Shown here: in pieces, positions 17,186 to 25,035 of the stretch
How positions within the stretch are numbered: the first letter of the stretch is position 1
Layout: each line of letters starts with the position of its first letter
Assembly (NCBI GenBank): GCA_002502175.1
Contig: DAPQ01000005.1
Span: 1-31,985 of the forward strand
Origin: Euryarchaeota archaeon UBA19
Lineage (GTDB): Archaea > Thermoplasmatota > Poseidoniia > Poseidoniales > Thalassarchaeaceae
Length of the DNA: 31,985 bases
Reading direction: 5' to 3'
Translations under genes and position numbers: made by a program
Notes under the pieces: generated by a model
What the model was told of the DNA's origin: nothing
The model's input: only the letters and a program-made list of their open reading frames with translations
Database searches by the model: none

Positions 17186-18790
17186 TCAGTTTTTACCCCA
17201 GCGTCGTATCGCCACCATTAGTTGACGTAATTCTTGGGGAGTGTATTTTCTGCTTTGGCTATATGCCAGTTCAACGAGTCTTGGATCTCCAATCATCGTT
17301 TGAACCTCAGCTGGCGGTTTAATCGCCATCTGATCTCTGGTTAGGTCATGATGAACTCTAACTTTAGTGAATAGTGCTTTTTGCACTCGTTCTCGATAGG
17401 AACTAGGGTCCAATTTATTGGGCCGTTCTTTGAATCTGGTGAGATCAAAAATATGACGCCAGTTTTCTTTTTCCGGAACAACCATCATCGCAACTAGCAA
17501 CAACAATCCAACGTTTAGAACCACCAGCCACTTGAGGAATGTATTCGAAGTCAAGAGTACAACAGTTCCCATCGTTTCTACAAATGGGGCGGATATGATT
17601 CCAGTAACATGTCGACTTTCATCAAAGACAATTTGGAACTCGCTTTTATCATCCCGAATAGATTTAGCCAATTTCGGGTTGTCATGCTCCATCATATCAT
17701 CAATAAGTAAGGAGAAGTATTGTTCATTACCTTGCCAATATGTCTCTCTTACTGTGTTTAACCAGCAGTTATTGTCTTGCTGTTCGCAGGAAGTGCTCAT
17801 GTCGTTTTCAACCGCTACATCAAGGCTCCACAATCTGTTTGAGAAAGCCTCTTCATCAGATACAAAGACAATACTACCTGTAACTTGTAATTCTCTAGTA
17901 TTTCCACCTACTAATCCACCGGAACCTGCACTAACCTTGTCAAAGGTGGTAATTCCCGGGTAATCGATTCGGATGATTAGTGCCAAATCTCCAGGGGCTG
18001 GGTTTCTTTGGTCATCTGCAAGTCCGTTACCTTGTACATCGATAAACGCAGATGGGGAAGCGGTTGAAAGAATCTTGACTTTTCTTTGATTTTCTGATGC
18101 TTGACTCGGGTCATCTTCAGGAAGTGGTTCGAATTTCATTCCAGTAGGGGAACGGAACATAACAGGAAGTCTACAATTTTCTCTATTCTCCTCTAAGACA
18201 TCGGTATCAACACAGCCTTGTCTTAGGTAGGAAGATGGCATATCGTTAACATCTTCTGAAACCGCTGCAAGTCCCCATACGTTTAGCCACGATCCAGGGA
18301 TTGGTTGTCCATCTTCATCATATTCATTCCAATACTGATTCTCATCGTTGAGCGGGGAATCAAAGAAAGTAACGCCAAATTTCTCAGCCAATCGGTTTGC
18401 ATTTGTTCCATCAGCAGCGACGATAACCTTGCCTCCATTTTTGGTTACAAAGTCGTAAATCGCGTCAGCTTCAGTTTCAGCAATTGGCTTCTCCGGACCA
18501 ATAATCATCAATGCTGTTCGATGAGGATCTCTCCAATCATTTACAAGCATTGGAGTGGACATTGTATTGGCGATAAAATAGCCTTCATCGGTAGCCATTG
18601 TATCTCGCATATCAGTAACTTGGGCGAGTGAACTAATGTCTCCTCCTTCGCCTTCAGTGTAGGCGGAATAGTAGGTTGACTTTCCTGCAACGAAAATCAT
18701 TGGCAGAATCAACAGAAGTACCATTGTGGTAGCCATGGAGCCAACCACCATTCTAGTGAAATTAGCCTCTTCTGATTTATCTTCAGCCAC
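17186..18790 (-). CDS. DUF4350-type membrane protein of a MoxR/DUF58 module
   Basis: This 534-aa protein has an N-terminal TM helix (about 13-33) and a second helix near 424-446 (FLKWLVVLNVGLLLLVAMMVV) followed by a basic, cytoplasmic tail of about 85 residues. The extracytoplasmic part between them starts with a DUF4350/GATase-like fold: TALMIIGPEKPIAETEADAI and VTKNGGKVIVAADGTNANRLA, that is, a flexible 'remove the brakes' domain seen beside MoxR and DUF58. The start is GTG 18790 with SD-like GAAGGGAAGGGA upstream. It is the first gene after a 192-bp gap and probably has its own promoter. The exact role is unknown; the family is a guess from the N-terminal half and the context. Confidence 0.8.
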   Translation of the reverse strand: MAEDKSEEANFTRMVVGSMATTMVLLLILPMIFVAGKSTYYSAYTEGEGGDISSLAQVTDMRDTMATDEGYFIANTMSTPMLVNDWRDPHRTALMIIGPEKPIAETEADAIYDFVTKNGGKVIVAADGTNANRLAEKFGVTFFDSPLNDENQYWNEYDEDGQPIPGSWLNVWGLAAVSEDVNDMPSSYLRQGCVDTDVLEENRENCRLPVMFRSPTGMKFEPLPEDDPSQASENQRKVKILSTASPSAFIDVQGNGLADDQRNPAPGDLALIIRIDYPGITTFDKVSAGSGGLVGGNTRELQVTGSIVFVSDEEAFSNRLWSLDVAVENDMSTSCEQQDNNCWLNTVRETYWQGNEQYFSLLIDDMMEHDNPKLAKSIRDDKSEFQIVFDESRHVTGIISAPFVETMGTVVLLTSNTFLKWLVVLNVGLLLLVAMMVVPEKENWRHIFDLTRFKERPNKLDPSSYRERVQKALFTKVRVHHDLTRDQMAIKPPAEVQTMIGDPRLVELAYSQSRKYTPQELRQLMVAIRRWGKN

Positions 18791-18862
18791 AATTATTCCC
18801 TTCCCTTCAAAGATTTAGCATAGGCTAGGCACACCTACGCTTCTACGCGAATCTCATTGCAC

Positions 18863-18929
18863 AGATATATGTTGTTGATTACAGGGCACCATTACAATGG
18901 TAATTTTGCATGGTCTGATGTATATATTG
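18863..18929 (-). promoter_or_regulatory. Candidate promoter region for the DUF4350-MoxR-DUF58 genes
   Basis: In the gap 18791-18982, read on the minus strand, two TATA-like elements occur: CAATATATAC (18920-18929) and CAACATATATCTG (about 18863-18875). Between them is an inverted repeat, ACCATT-AC-AATGGT (18888-18901). The nearer TATA element would give a leader of about 50 bases before the GTG start. This is a pattern match only; a transcription start is not proven. Confidence 0.3.
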
Positions 18930-18964
18930 CACTATTCCAGTTCGTTGATTTTGATGATGTATTC

Positions 18965-18982
18965 TGAAAAAAGAAAACAGAA
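18965..18982 (-). terminator. T-rich terminator after the exported-protein gene
   Basis: On the minus strand the TAA stop of the exported protein is followed within a few bases by TTCTGTTTTCTTTTTTCAG. Oligo-T tracts of this sort are the normal signal for archaeal transcription termination. It separates the hydroxylase transcript from the MoxR/DUF58 genes, at least in part. Confidence 0.5.
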
Positions 18983-19924
18983 TTATTGTCTTCTTCTAGC
19001 ATTAACAAATAGTGCGCCAATTAGTGACGAAAGAATGACACTTATTCCGGGAGCAGGGAGATTTGAGGTGACCACTTCTACAGGGTCTTCTTCTTCATCT
19101 GGGTCATCAGGGTCTTGGGTGTTTGTTGGAGGCTGTTCAACGGTTATTCTTGTGAAGTCGGTTGAAAGCTGACTTCCATCTGCACCATCTGAAGCCACAG
19201 TAACTTCCACTCGACAATTCCGTTGAGGGTGACTTTCTGAGGCAGTTACTTTGAGGTCTGCAGTAGTTTTTCCTCCCTTCTCGATATTCCTTGTAAGTAA
19301 GGCATCAAGTCCGGAGTCGGTAGTCATCAGAGGGCAGTCGTCGGTGACTTCCAATTCACGAACTTTGTCTCTAGAATTTCCTTCGTTCGTAACAGTGACT
19401 TTGAGGATTGAATCTGTTCCTGAATTCATGGGTCCAACAGGATCAGCAATTTCTACATTTAGCATGAAAATTTCAGGAATTTCTAGGTCTCCAATTTTTT
19501 CTTGACTTTCAGGAATTATTACTGGCATACCATTCCTCTCTTGTAAATTAGCAGTAATTGTGAAGGATTCTATCTTGCCAGCGTCAATTTCATAGACATC
19601 GATGCCTCGAACCATGATTGTGAATGAATCGTTATTTCCAGGCTCTATTGTCGCATCTTCGGGAGCGCCCATAATTTCTGCATCAAAAGGAAATTCATAC
19701 TCAAAAGCAACCTTTACAGAAAGCAGACCTTGATTATCGACAAACATTGTAATCGAAGACATGCCTGCCTCGGAAACTACGAATGGGTTACTATCATCTT
19801 CATCCGGATATTCAATTCCTAACTCCCAATTCCCCAGTGAAGGTTCAGGTTGAGCCATTGAGTTTGGAATTGTTGCAATAATCATTGCAATGATTAGAAA
19901 AATCGGTATTATCCCTCTGCTCAA
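18983..19924 (-). CDS. Exported, membrane-anchored beta-sandwich-like protein coupled to the hydroxylase FAD subunit
   Basis: This 313-aa protein has a signal peptide (SRGIIPIFLIIAMIIATIPN, cleavage likely after MAQ). It then has two regions that look like CARDB/Ig-like beta-sandwich domains (for example AFEYEFPFDAEIMG and ILKVTVTNEGNSRDKVRELE), an acidic linker (DPDDPDEEEDP) and a C-terminal anchor LPAPGISVILSSLIGALFV plus NARRRQ, resembling PGF-CTERM-type tails. I chose TTG 19924: it overlaps the FAD-subunit stop as TTGA, has an SD GGAGGGGAG just upstream, and starts exactly at the signal peptide. An in-frame ATG at 20005 would bury the signal 27 residues in. Function is unknown; by form it is a surface binding or scaffold protein. 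Confidence 0.8.
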   Translation of the reverse strand: MSRGIIPIFLIIAMIIATIPNSMAQPEPSLGNWELGIEYPDEDDSNPFVVSEAGMSSITMFVDNQGLLSVKVAFEYEFPFDAEIMGAPEDATIEPGNNDSFTIMVRGIDVYEIDAGKIESFTITANLQERNGMPVIIPESQEKIGDLEIPEIFMLNVEIADPVGPMNSGTDSILKVTVTNEGNSRDKVRELEVTDDCPLMTTDSGLDALLTRNIEKGGKTTADLKVTASESHPQRNCRVEVTVASDGADGSQLSTDFTRITVEQPPTNTQDPDDPDEEEDPVEVVTSNLPAPGISVILSSLIGALFVNARRRQ

Positions 19925-20910
19925 GAACTCCCCTCCATTAAACCCGCGCAGGCCCGTCGTGTTAACACCTTCACCATCTTTCTTCTGTAAGAAGGCGAGA
20001 ACCATGTGTTTTGAACCGGCTTCACGGCCTTTCTAATCGATTCTGCTAATTCGTTAATTGATTCAGCGCCGGACCACCCATCTAGACACTCGTCAACCTG
20101 TTTTGTATGAAGCATTGGAATCGACTCCAGCCCTGTAGTTGCCACTCTAAGTTGGCTCGGTTTTGCTGAACCGTTTTTCTTCCATACCGCTGCAACTCCT
20201 GCCTCAGGGAAATCCCATGATTCTCGTTGACGTAATTTCTGGTAATCTCCTTGCCATTCAGCAACGTCTTCCGGAAGTGTAAGGTGAGTCACTAATTCCC
20301 CAGTTTGAAGTACATTCCTAGTCATTCCATCAAGTTGGAAGAATTCGCTAAGCGCCATAGAGCGGGCGCCATTTGGCCCAGCGAGGTGTATAGTGGCTCC
20401 CAAACACATTAGTACAGGGGCGAGATCTGCTTGGTAGGTGGCCACACAGAGTGTGTTTTGATTTGGAATAACTCTGCAATCTGCTTCTGTTCCACAATCA
20501 CATTTGTGGCACCAATCTATGGATTCTCTCCATTGTTCTGTTTGATTGAACCAATAACACCTAGTATCAAGGCAAATATTACCACCTACTGTTCCAGAAC
20601 GCCTGACCATTATACTAGCCACAGTATCTGCAGCTTTGGCAAGTACTGGATGTGTAGCACTTGATTCGACTAGGTCCTGAAGCCGTACCATGGCTCCAAT
20701 GTGCGTCTCATTGAGTTCCGTGAATTCACTTATCTTCGCGAGAGAAATTACATTTGCTTTGACGTTGAGGTGCCATTTGTAATTGGGAAGTAAGTCAGTT
20801 CCTCCAGCAACCCAATCAAATTCTTGCTCATTTGAAGCCAATTCGCCAGCAATCAAAATGGCCTCCTCGAGGCTAGTTGGAGTGTGTAATTGGAACGGAG
20901 GCATACGCAT
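19921..20910 (-). CDS. Molybdenum hydroxylase FAD subunit with an extra Cys-rich (4Fe-4S-like) loop, 4-hydroxybenzoyl-CoA reductase beta-like
   Basis: This 329-aa FAD-binding subunit belongs to the xanthine dehydrogenase/CoxM family. It passes electrons between the flavin and the 2Fe-2S subunit. FAD motifs are WVAGGTDLLPNYK (33-45) and TVGGNICLD (107-115). From 113 to 155 there is a cysteine-rich insert with Cys at 113, 118, 134, 137, 139, 145 and 155 (TRCYWFNQTEQWRES, then WCHKCDCGTEADC). This strongly recalls the HcrB loop that binds an additional [4Fe-4S] cluster in 4-hydroxybenzoyl-CoA reductase; the 16-residue spacing of Cys118-Cys134 fits my memory of that protein. ATG 20910 has SD GAGGTGAT and overlaps the large-subunit stop by one base (TGATG). 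ATG 20904 is an alternative. Confidence 0.9.
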   Translation of the reverse strand: MRMPPFQLHTPTSLEEAILIAGELASNEQEFDWVAGGTDLLPNYKWHLNVKANVISLAKISEFTELNETHIGAMVRLQDLVESSATHPVLAKAADTVASIMVRRSGTVGGNICLDTRCYWFNQTEQWRESIDWCHKCDCGTEADCRVIPNQNTLCVATYQADLAPVLMCLGATIHLAGPNGARSMALSEFFQLDGMTRNVLQTGELVTHLTLPEDVAEWQGDYQKLRQRESWDFPEAGVAAVWKKNGSAKPSQLRVATTGLESIPMLHTKQVDECLDGWSGAESINELAESIRKAVKPVQNTWFSPSYRRKMVKVLTRRACAGLMEGSS

Positions 20911-23693
20911 CAGTCATCACCTCGATGTCTTCTTTCTGTATGCTTCCAGGCGCTACCTGCTAAGCGAGGGTCGGCTAGATATTCTTGAGACGGAATAACA
21001 TTCACAGCCCATTTTTCATCGACTTCATCTGGTGGTGTTGTGGGGTCTAATCCAAACAATGCCCCGTTGTGGTACGGTTCTCTATTTTCGTTGTGCCGCC
21101 GATCTAGATCGCGCTTTGCATGCTCTGTTGCTCTCTTCGAAAGCACCGCTTGGAGTTCAGAATGTTCCAGTCGGGGGCTGGGTAATTCTAACGGGTCACC
21201 CACTCCTTCAGCCTTACATTTTCTTTCGATGAGTCTTAGTAATCTGTCAGGAGTAATTGGTAATTCAGCGGTCCTAACTCCAATTGCATCGTACACGGCA
21301 TTACAAACTGCCGGTAGGATAGGAAGAAGAGGACCTTCTCCCGCTTCTTTCGCCCCGAATGGCCCTTCTGGGTCATTAGATTCGACAATTATTGGAAATA
21401 CTTCAGGCATTTCATGCACACTTGGAATCTTGTAATCCAATAAGTCAGGATTCATCAAATGTCCACTTCGGCCATACTTCATTTCTTCACTCAAAACTTG
21501 GCCCATTCCCATATGGCAAGAGCCGATTATCTGTCCCTTTACTGCCAGCGGATTCAGTGCTTTACCACAGTCATGAGCAGCCCAAACTTTGTCGACTTTC
21601 GTTTGACCGGTTTCAACATCTACAGAGACTTCTGCAACATAGGCAGAGAAGGAATATGCAGGTGCTAATCCAGCGGCTGCACCTTTGTGAGTTCGGCCCA
21701 TTGGGGGGGTTCTGTATGCTCCTGATGCCACTAGAGCCCCTCGGTCTTCTTGCGCTTTGTGAAGGGCTTCGAGATACGAAACACCTACCGCGGGGTCATT
21801 TTTTGCAAATATACGGCGGTCGCCTATGACTAATTTTTCCCGCTCGGCACCGGTGATTTCAGCCGTTGCATCGAGTAATTCATCGCGAATTTGCATTGCT
21901 GCTGAAATCGCTGCATTAGCATTCATGAAAGTCACTCTCGAAGAATATGAACCTAGGTCAACTGGTGAGGTGTCTGATTCCCTAGACCTAATTCGAATCA
22001 AATCCAGAGGGAGCCCCAAAACTTCTGCTACCGATTGAGCGACAACTGTGTCAGATCCCTGACCGATATCAGCCGCTCCGGTGTGGACGGTGACGCCTCC
22101 ATCCATGTCGATTTTCAGATGGACTGTTGCATGTGGAAATTTATTCGGGTCCCAATGAATAGGTAATCCGGAACCCGAGATAAAGAATCCACAACCAATA
22201 CCGATTCCCTTTCCTAGAGGCATTTTCCTAAATTTCTCGTCCCAGCCGCTTTCTTGCTTGACCCGCTCTAAACATTCCCGCATTCCTATACTTGTTACTC
22301 TGAATCCAGTTATTGTAGCGGAATGCGGAGGTAGTAAATTGGCTAGTCTGAGGTCAATAGGGTCAACAGATAATTGCTCTGCTAAATCATCTAATCCAGT
22401 CTCTACCGCACAACGAGAATTTACTGCCCCATGACCTCGCATGGCTCCGCTTGCCGGCTTATTGGTCCATACTCTAGCACCAGTGTAATGGAAGGCTCCA
22501 ATTTCATAGGGGGCAGTATGCAGAACTCCGTTGTAGTAAGTGGTTACGTGTCCGAATGAGGCAAAACCACCACCGTCAATCAGCGCATCGGTTTCAATTC
22601 CACAAATACGGCCTTGATCGTCTGCATGGAGATTCATTTCGATTCTAGATGGATGGCGACCACGATTGATCCAGTATACCTCCTCACGGTCGAAAGTAAT
22701 TCTAACCGGTCGACCGGACTTCCTTGCTAAAATCGCAGAGCACATCTCATGGGGGAATGGGTCAGATTTACCTCCAAATCCACCACCCACAAAGGTTCTG
22801 TAGACGTTGATTTGATGCATCGGAATTTCTAGCACATCCGCTAGGGCTCGATGAACATAGTGAGGCACTTGTTGCGGAGTATAGAGAGTCAATCTGCCGG
22901 AAGGGTCCCAATTCGCCACCACTGCATGAGGTTCTGTTGCAGCATGATTGACTCCAGCGAATAACCAGTTTTGCTTGTGACTTGCTATCGCATTTTCTTC
23001 AATTCCATCAACGTCTCCAAATTCTTGGAAAACACGCTTCTGGACATTAGCATCACCGATGTGATATTTACCTCGGTCGTGAATAGGGTTTTCACTATCT
23101 TGCAAACCATCACGCATGTCGTGAATAGAATCTAGGATTTCGTATTCAACCTCGATTAAACGTTCAGCTTCCCGTGCCGTCGCCTCATCTTCTGCTGCAA
23201 CACATGCAACTAGATCACCTACATGACGGACTTTTTCCACAGCCATAGCGTGTTCATCCTTGGTTACTGGTAAAACACCGAACTTATTTTCCGCATCTGC
23301 ACCGGTTGCAATTGCTACCACTCCTGGAAGTTCAAGAGCCTTGGAAAAATCGATTGACAAAACACGAGCATAATGATGTGGAGAGCGAATAATTCTTCCA
23401 ATTAGTTCTCCGGGCAACCTGATATCGTCTCCATACTGAGCCTGACCAGTTACCTTCCATTTCCCATCCACCAAAGCAGTTGTTTTTCCAATAATTTGTC
23501 CACTGACTAATTTGTCATGTCTATGTGAGCCCCATGGTTGGGCTAAGTTCCCACCTTGAGATTCGGGAATCATCTCTTGGTCAGTTGGGCGGGAGAACTG
23601 ATTTTTCCCCCCTGAGCCTGGTTTGGCAAAAGGTAACTTCCCTGGTTGTTGTCTATAACCAACCATTTCATCCTCATTACCGTCTTTTGCCAT
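20910..23693 (-). CDS. Molybdenum hydroxylase large (molybdopterin) subunit
   Basis: This 927-aa catalytic subunit of the xanthine dehydrogenase family hydroxylates or reduces its substrate at a Mo-cytosine-dinucleotide or Mo-pterin centre. Visible are the a/b-hammerhead GKWKVTGQAQYGDDIRLPGE, then FVGGGFGGKSDPFPHE (about 300-315), SGAMRGHGAVNSRCAVETGL, the pterin-binding ADIGQGSDTVVAQSVAEVLG, and GAKEAGEGPLLP with catalytic Glu786. The CoxL active-site loop (AYRCSFR) is absent, so it is not a form I CO dehydrogenase. ATG 23693 has SD GGAGAGTGA and lies 4 bases after the small-subunit stop; an upstream in-frame start would overlap it heavily. A Gly/Pro/Gln-rich N-terminal extension of about 60 residues and a charged C-terminal extension of about 110 residues beyond the usual end are unusual. 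Confidence 0.93.
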   Translation of the reverse strand: MAKDGNEDEMVGYRQQPGKLPFAKPGSGGKNQFSRPTDQEMIPESQGGNLAQPWGSHRHDKLVSGQIIGKTTALVDGKWKVTGQAQYGDDIRLPGELIGRIIRSPHHYARVLSIDFSKALELPGVVAIATGADAENKFGVLPVTKDEHAMAVEKVRHVGDLVACVAAEDEATAREAERLIEVEYEILDSIHDMRDGLQDSENPIHDRGKYHIGDANVQKRVFQEFGDVDGIEENAIASHKQNWLFAGVNHAATEPHAVVANWDPSGRLTLYTPQQVPHYVHRALADVLEIPMHQINVYRTFVGGGFGGKSDPFPHEMCSAILARKSGRPVRITFDREEVYWINRGRHPSRIEMNLHADDQGRICGIETDALIDGGGFASFGHVTTYYNGVLHTAPYEIGAFHYTGARVWTNKPASGAMRGHGAVNSRCAVETGLDDLAEQLSVDPIDLRLANLLPPHSATITGFRVTSIGMRECLERVKQESGWDEKFRKMPLGKGIGIGCGFFISGSGLPIHWDPNKFPHATVHLKIDMDGGVTVHTGAADIGQGSDTVVAQSVAEVLGLPLDLIRIRSRESDTSPVDLGSYSSRVTFMNANAAISAAMQIRDELLDATAEITGAEREKLVIGDRRIFAKNDPAVGVSYLEALHKAQEDRGALVASGAYRTPPMGRTHKGAAAGLAPAYSFSAYVAEVSVDVETGQTKVDKVWAAHDCGKALNPLAVKGQIIGSCHMGMGQVLSEEMKYGRSGHLMNPDLLDYKIPSVHEMPEVFPIIVESNDPEGPFGAKEAGEGPLLPILPAVCNAVYDAIGVRTAELPITPDRLLRLIERKCKAEGVGDPLELPSPRLEHSELQAVLSKRATEHAKRDLDRRHNENREPYHNGALFGLDPTTPPDEVDEKWAVNVIPSQEYLADPRLAGSAWKHTERRHRGDD

Positions 23694-23697
23694 TGAA

Positions 23698-24267
23698 TCA
23701 CTCTCCAGAAAATCCGGGGTGCGGGTCGCTCTTTGGCGAAGTTGAATCTTCGATAGATTCTCCTGAGGTAAGGATGTCAGATGCGGCCCGAACTGAATCG
23801 ACAATCTGTTGATAACCGGTACATCTGCATAAATTCCCTTCAATCGCAGATTTGATTTCTTCATCTGACGGACCAGGATTCTCTTCAAGTAATGCTGAAG
23901 CAACTACCAAAAATCCGGGAGTGCAAAAGCCACATTGGGACCCGCCGCATTCAGCAAACATCTCTTGAATTGGGTGTAGGTGATGTCCATCGGCAAGGCC
24001 TTCAACCGTAGTAATCTCACAGCCTTCAGCTTCTGCGGCAAGAGTAAGACAGGATAGTCTTGGCTCTCCATTAATCAATACCGAACAACAACCGCATGTT
24101 CCCATGTCACATCCTCTTTTGGTGCCAAGGCTACCTGCTTGATCTCTCAACACATCCAGCAAAATCGCGTTATTCTCAATGTTCAATTGTTTCTTCACAC
24201 CATTAACCGATGCTACCCAAGAGACTTCTCCAGCCGAGGGTAGCATCGGTAGCCGGTGTTGCACCAT
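23698..24267 (-). CDS. Molybdenum hydroxylase 2Fe-2S subunit
   Basis: This 189-aa iron-sulfur subunit (CoxS/XdhA-N/HcrC type) carries two [2Fe-2S] clusters. The first, plant-ferredoxin-like, uses Cys53, Cys58, Cys61 and Cys73 (GTKRGCDMGTCGCCSVLINGE). The second uses Cys112, Cys115, Cys147 and Cys149 (QCGFCTPGF and LCRCTGYQ). Length is slightly over the usual 155-165 because of a short N-terminal extension and a Ser/Pro-rich C-terminal tail of about 20 residues. ATG 24267 is taken as the start; ATG 24246 is possible. It is the first of the three subunit genes, which overlap or nearly touch, so they are one transcript. Confidence 0.95.
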   Translation of the reverse strand: MVQHRLPMLPSAGEVSWVASVNGVKKQLNIENNAILLDVLRDQAGSLGTKRGCDMGTCGCCSVLINGEPRLSCLTLAAEAEGCEITTVEGLADGHHLHPIQEMFAECGGSQCGFCTPGFLVVASALLEENPGPSDEEIKSAIEGNLCRCTGYQQIVDSVRAASDILTSGESIEDSTSPKSDPHPGFSGE

Positions 24268-24282
24268 GGAGAGTATCCACTG

Positions 24283-24293
24283 AGGATTATCCT
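24283..24293 (-). promoter_or_regulatory. Small inverted repeat upstream of the hydroxylase genes
   Basis: AGGAT-T-ATCCT lies 16-26 bases before the 2Fe-2S subunit ATG, in the 54-bp gap after the Bat-type regulator gene. It could be an operator or part of the core promoter. Only the symmetry is seen; the function is guessed. Confidence 0.25.
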
Positions 24294-24307
24294 ATTACGC
24301 TTCGGTC

Positions 24308-24324
24308 TGAGTCCTACGGACTCA
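24308..24324. other. Perfect 7-bp hairpin with TAC loop at the end of the regulator gene
   Basis: TGAGTCC (24308-24314) pairs with GGACTCA (24318-24324) across TAC. On the minus strand the loop reads GTA, and the last three bases (24322-24324) are the TGA stop of the regulator gene. It has the same form as the hairpins at 2624-2642, 10070-10088 and 31862-31878. Confidence 0.5.
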
Positions 24325-24978
24325 ATTCAAGTCTGAACCGGCCTTATGCATCACTGCTCGTTCTGCATCTTGTAGGTGTCCACCAAAAGTTGAGCGAGAG
24401 ATTCCCATCTCATCTGCTAGCTGCTTTATTGTGACAGATTCTCCTTCTTCGTAATACCCTCTTTCAACGGCAAACGATAGCACTTCTTGTTGCCTAGTAG
24501 TCAGAACTTTGTCCCAACCGTTGACCATTTCTCCTCGCATTGTAATGACACTTACTTTGTCTGGAGGCAAGACTACTCTGAGAAGAGCCAGAAACCTTCG
24601 CATCGCTCCTGTTAATCCGGTTACTCTCATTTCCATACCCCTTACTGCATCTAGAGAATAAGGAGGTTGGAGGTGTAGGTTGGATAATTCAATAGCGGAC
24701 TTTGCCAAACTGTGTGAACATAGTATACTAGCCAATATTCCATCCTCGGATTCCTCATGGATTTCAACTACCTGAAAACTATCCAAATCATTTAGTTCAT
24801 GTATATCTTTTCCATTCTGTAATTCAATCTCTGCTAATTGAACGACTCCAACTGGGGAAACTCCCAAATGAGCCAGAACTTCGAATCTTTGGCAAATTTG
24901 CAAGATGCGTCCTAATTCCTTAGCGCCTTGAATAGTCGAGAGATTCCATCTCAGGACTACCTTGCGCATTGGTTTCAC
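24322..24978 (-). CDS. Bat-type (bacterio-opsin activator-like) HTH transcriptional regulator
   Basis: This 218-aa protein ends in an HTH_10-type DNA-binding domain at about 159-213: LTTRQQEVLSFAVERGYYEE, then SVTIKQLADEMGISRSTFGGHLQDAERAV. This domain is the hallmark of the archaeal Bat family. The N-terminal 150 residues form an unassigned alpha/beta sensor region (VVLRWNLSTIQGAKELGRIL and so on) like those fused to HTH_10 in other archaea. It lies between xdhC and the hydroxylase genes in the same direction, so it is the natural candidate to control them. The start is ATG 24978; ATG 24969 is possible. The ligand is unknown. Confidence 0.88.
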   Translation of the reverse strand: MKPMRKVVLRWNLSTIQGAKELGRILQICQRFEVLAHLGVSPVGVVQLAEIELQNGKDIHELNDLDSFQVVEIHEESEDGILASILCSHSLAKSAIELSNLHLQPPYSLDAVRGMEMRVTGLTGAMRRFLALLRVVLPPDKVSVITMRGEMVNGWDKVLTTRQQEVLSFAVERGYYEEGESVTIKQLADEMGISRSTFGGHLQDAERAVMHKAGSDLN

Positions 24979-25035
24979 ATTCCGGCTGCGCTATTCAACC
25001 CTATGCTATGGAACTCAAGTGTCTAATACTCCAAA

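Noticed and set aside
20910..23693. Form I aerobic CO dehydrogenase (CoxL) as the identity of the large subunit
   Set aside because: The CoxL active-site loop AYRCSFR is not present; the corresponding region reads GAMRGHGAVNSR. The FAD subunit also has an HcrB-like Cys loop. CO oxidation is therefore not supported.
23694..23903. Upstream in-frame extension of the molybdopterin subunit to 23903
   Set aside because: It would overlap the 2Fe-2S subunit by about 200 bases. ATG 23693 has its own SD and sits 4 bases after the small-subunit stop.
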